6,313 nt of DNA from contig SLHB01000033.1 in assembly GCA_007136375.1 (NCBI GenBank), forward strand, positions 1-6,313, written 5' to 3'. Below the pieces are notes generated by a model that was not told the origin of the DNA, did not search any database, and worked only from the letters and a program-made list of their open reading frames with translations. This document shows positions 4,110 through 6,313 of this stretch, piece after piece (position 1 is the first letter of the stretch; each line of letters starts with the position of its first letter). The DNA comes from Candidatus Hydrogenedentota bacterium. Its GTDB lineage: Bacteria > Hydrogenedentota > Hydrogenedentia > Hydrogenedentales > SLHB01. A program made the position numbers and the translations under genes.

Positions 4110-4529
4110 TCAGTGCTCCACGCGGCTGTGGGCGTGGAGGCGCGCAAGGGCGCGCTCCAATGCGGCCTCGGCGCGGCTGTGGTCGATGTCGCGGTTGCGT
4201 TGAGCCAGAATTTGCTGGGCCCGTTGCTTGGCGGCTTCCGCCCGATCCGGATCGATTTCCTCTTCTTCCTCCATGGTTTGGGCGAGAATCACCACGCGAT
4301 CGTTCAACACTTCGATGAATCCGTCGTGCACCGCAAAGAAGCGTTTGCCGCTCTCGGCGCAGTCCACCACCAGCGCCCCCGTCCGCAGAATGCTGAAGAA
4401 GGGCGTGTGACCGGGCTGCACCGTGAAGAGGCCGTGGAGCCCCGGCGCGACCAACTCCTTCACGTCCAACTCGACCAGAGGCCGCTCCGGCGCGCACAAC
4501 TCTAGCTTGATGTGGTTTTGATTTCCCAT
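4110..4529 (-). CDS. atpC: F1F0 ATP synthase epsilon subunit
   Basis: This 139-residue protein is the epsilon subunit of the F1 central stalk, which couples gamma rotation to the c-ring and can inhibit ATP hydrolysis through its C-terminal helices. The N-terminal beta-sandwich (about 5-86) shows the family signature VQPGHTPFFSILRTGAL (37-53) and FIEVLNDRVVILAQ (71-84). An acidic run (87-91) leads into the two-helix C-terminal domain (about 93-136), which is present in full, so regulatory inhibition is possible. Length equals the usual 130-140. I start at ATG 4529 because the family begins here; the frame stays open to 4631, but that extension overlaps atpD and is not epsilon-like. A short SD-like TAGGAT sits close to the start. 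It is last in the operon, 47 bp after atpD. Confidence 0.95.
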   Translation of the reverse strand: MGNQNHIKLELCAPERPLVELDVKELVAPGLHGLFTVQPGHTPFFSILRTGALVVDCAESGKRFFAVHDGFIEVLNDRVVILAQTMEEEEEIDPDRAEAAKQRAQQILAQRNRDIDHSRAEAALERALARLHAHSRVEH

Positions 4530-4576
4530 GGATCCTATCCACGAACACCGGCCGCGGCGGCCCGGCGCGGAAGGGG

Positions 4577-5977
4577 TTACGCCGTCTGCATAGCCTTGGC
4601 CTTGTCCGCCACGTCCTCGATGGCGCCGCAATACATGAACGCGCTCTCCGGGAGACTGTCGTGCTCGCCCGCGAGGATTTCGGCGAAGCTACGGACGGTC
4701 TCCTCCAGCGACACATATTTGCCCGGGATGCCCGTAAACTGTTCGGCGACAAAGTTCGGCTGCGACAGGAAGCGCTGGATGCGGCGGGCCCGGTTCACCG
4801 TCTCCTTGTCTTCCTCGGACAGCTCATCCATCCCGAGGATGGCGATGATGTCCTGCAAATCCTTGTAGCGCTGCAGGATCTCCTGAATGCCCCGGGCCAC
4901 CCGGTAATGTTCTTCGCCGACGATCCTCGGATCGAGGATGCGGCTGGTGCTGTCCAGGGGATCCACGGCCGGATAGATGCCGAGCTCGGAGATCTGGCGG
5001 GACAACACGGTGGTGGCGTCGAGGTGCGCGAAGGTCGTCGCCGGCGCGGGATCGGTCAAATCGTCCGCGGGCACGTAGATGGCCTGGACGGAGGTAATGG
5101 AGCCCTTCTTCGTCGTGGTGATCCGTTCTTGGAGTTCGCCCATCTCCGTGGCCAGGGTAGGTTGATAGCCCACGGCGCTCGGCATCCGGCCCAACAACGC
5201 CGACACTTCCATGCCCGCCTGAGAGAAGCGGAAGATGTTGTCGATAAAGAGGAGCACGTCCTGGCCGCCCTCGTCGCGGAAATACTCGGCCGCCGTCAAG
5301 CCCGTCAGGGCGACGCGGGCCCGTGCGCCGGGGGGTTCCGTCATCTGGCCGTACACCAGGGCCGTCTTGTCGATGACGCCGGACTCGGACATCTCCAGCC
5401 AGAGGTCGTTGCCCTCCCGGGTACGCTCGCCCACGCCGGCGAACACGGAGTATCCCCCGTGCTTCGTCGCGACGTTGTGGATCAACTCCATGATCAACAC
5501 GGTCTTGCCCACGCCCGCGCCGCCGAAAAGGCCCGTTTTTCCGCCCCGGCTGTAGGGCGCGAGGAGATCGATGACCTTGATGCCCGTTTCGAAGATCTCC
5601 GTGGCCGTTTCGAGCTCGTCGAACTCCGGCGACGGCCGGTGGATGGGCCAGCGCTCCGCGGTTTCGACGGGGCCGCGCTCGTCCACGGGATCCCCCACGA
5701 CATTGAGGATGCGGCCGAGGATCTCCTTCCCCACGGGCAGTGAGATGTATCCGCCGGTGTCCCGCGCCTCCATGCCCCGGGTAAGCCCGTCCGTGCCCTC
5801 CATGGCCACGGTGCGGACGGCGCTCTCGCCGAGATGCTGGGCCACCTCAAGGACGATGCGGCCGGAGCCGCCGGGCCGGTCCACTTCCAGCGCGTTGTAG
5901 ATGGGCGGCAAAGCGCCGGGCGGGAACTTCACGTCCACCACGGGGCCAATCACCTGGGAGATGCGCCCGATATTCAT
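4577..5977 (-). CDS. atpD: F1F0 ATP synthase beta subunit (catalytic)
   Basis: This 466-residue protein is the catalytic beta subunit of F1, which binds ADP and phosphate at the interface with alpha and makes ATP as gamma turns. The N-terminal beta-barrel covers about 1-77. The nucleotide domain carries Walker A GGAGVGKT (152-159, K158 and T159), the catalytic glutamate E184 in GERTREG, a Walker B strand LLFID ending at D246, and the adenine-stacking Y335 in YPAVDP. The C-terminal helical domain has DELSEED (384-390), the lever that contacts gamma. Length fits the family (460-480), and nothing essential is missing. ATG 5977 overlaps the atpG stop as ATGA, and GGAGG lies 4 nt upstream inside atpG, so translational coupling is likely. 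Confidence 0.99.
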   Translation of the reverse strand: MNIGRISQVIGPVVDVKFPPGALPPIYNALEVDRPGGSGRIVLEVAQHLGESAVRTVAMEGTDGLTRGMEARDTGGYISLPVGKEILGRILNVVGDPVDERGPVETAERWPIHRPSPEFDELETATEIFETGIKVIDLLAPYSRGGKTGLFGGAGVGKTVLIMELIHNVATKHGGYSVFAGVGERTREGNDLWLEMSESGVIDKTALVYGQMTEPPGARARVALTGLTAAEYFRDEGGQDVLLFIDNIFRFSQAGMEVSALLGRMPSAVGYQPTLATEMGELQERITTTKKGSITSVQAIYVPADDLTDPAPATTFAHLDATTVLSRQISELGIYPAVDPLDSTSRILDPRIVGEEHYRVARGIQEILQRYKDLQDIIAILGMDELSEEDKETVNRARRIQRFLSQPNFVAEQFTGIPGKYVSLEETVRSFAEILAGEHDSLPESAFMYCGAIEDVADKAKAMQTA

Positions 5978-6313
5978 ATGACCTCCAATGCTTCGGCGCC
6001 GCTGACGACTTCGATGACTTCCTTCGTGATCGCGTCCTGGCGCAGCCGGTTGTATTGCAGCGTGAGCCGTTCGATGACATCGCTCGCGTTGTTCGTCGCC
6101 GAGTCCATGGCCGTCATCCGCGCGCCGTGCTCGCTCGCGGCGGCCTCGCGGAGAATGCGCTGCACCTGAACCCGCAAGAACGTCCTCAGCAGCCTGTCCA
6201 AGACCTCGGAGGGCGAGGGTTCGTAGACGTAGTCCATGGGCTTCCCGCAGGGCTCGGCGGCCAGGTCCAGAGGGAGCAGGCGCTCCAGATAGACCTGTTG
6301 CGCTATGGCGGAC
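5974..6313 (-). CDS. atpG: F1F0 ATP synthase gamma subunit, C-terminal part
   Basis: The last 112 residues of gamma are present; the start lies beyond the window. Gamma is the rotating central shaft whose C-terminal helix runs up into the alpha-beta hexamer. The fragment shows the conserved C-terminal block SEHGARMTAMDSATNNAS, then the family's LTLQYNRLRQDAITKEVIEVVSGAEAL, which identifies it clearly. It ends with TGA 5976-5974, inside the first codons of atpD. Gene order gamma-beta-epsilon is the standard bacterial one, so alpha (atpA) is expected directly upstream. Confidence 0.97.
   Translation of the reverse strand, partial: SAIAQQVYLERLLPLDLAAEPCGKPMDYVYEPSPSEVLDRLLRTFLRVQVQRILREAAASEHGARMTAMDSATNNASDVIERLTLQYNRLRQDAITKEVIEVVSGAEALEVI

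Noticed and set aside
3812..4147. Minus-strand frame of 111 codons downstream of and overlapping atpC
   Set aside because: It overlaps the end of atpC out of frame, its composition is not protein-like, and it runs through the nested hairpin.
4530..4631. N-terminal extension of atpC to ATG 4631
   Set aside because: It would overlap atpD by 55 bp, and the added residues are not epsilon-like; the family starts at the methionine of 4529.
4661..5743. Long plus-strand open frame (360 codons) opposite atpD
   Set aside because: Entirely antisense to the highly conserved ATP synthase beta gene, rich in His/Arg/Gly/Asp, and unrecognisable as a protein.

Overview
The window is GC-rich, and every gene I can support lies on the minus strand, so the region reads from high to low coordinates. 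It looks like chromosomal core sequence from a deep-branching Gram-negative-type bacterium. The thioredoxin protein has a Sec signal peptide, and its DUF2092 plus TlpA layout is, as I recall it, frequent in the planctomycete and related groups. No single gene fixes the phylum, so the lineage call is tentative.

Layout in transcription order. (1) 6313-4110: end of an F-type ATP synthase operon, atpG (5' part missing), atpD and atpC. atpG and atpD overlap by ATGA. (2) 4109-3652: a 458-bp gap without a convincing protein gene. It holds a deeply nested inverted repeat (3791-3937), two small triloop hairpins, a perfect TATAAT and a TTGACA-type promoter candidate. I read it as a candidate structured RNA locus. 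(3) 3651-3325: a 108-residue tryptophan-rich protein of unknown function made of two copies of one motif. (4) 3324-2746: a 579-bp gap with a sigma70-like promoter followed by a leader of about 390 nt, which carries several inverted repeats and a 36-codon arginine-rich reading frame. (5) 2745-2188 and 2132-1269: pyruvoyl-dependent arginine decarboxylase and agmatinase, a two-step arginine to agmatine to putrescine route. (6) 1268-1082: a short gap with a nested inverted repeat. (7) 1081-1: an exported DUF2092/thioredoxin fusion that runs off the window.

Two systems can be named with confidence: proton-driven ATP synthesis and putrescine synthesis. The parts most likely to be new are the structured RNA candidate downstream of atpC, whose apex carries a 13-nt string identical to the bacterial SRP RNA apical region without the usual partner strand, and the long structured leader in front of the arginine decarboxylase with its arginine-rich mini-ORF. 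No mobile element, CRISPR array, tRNA or rRNA was seen.
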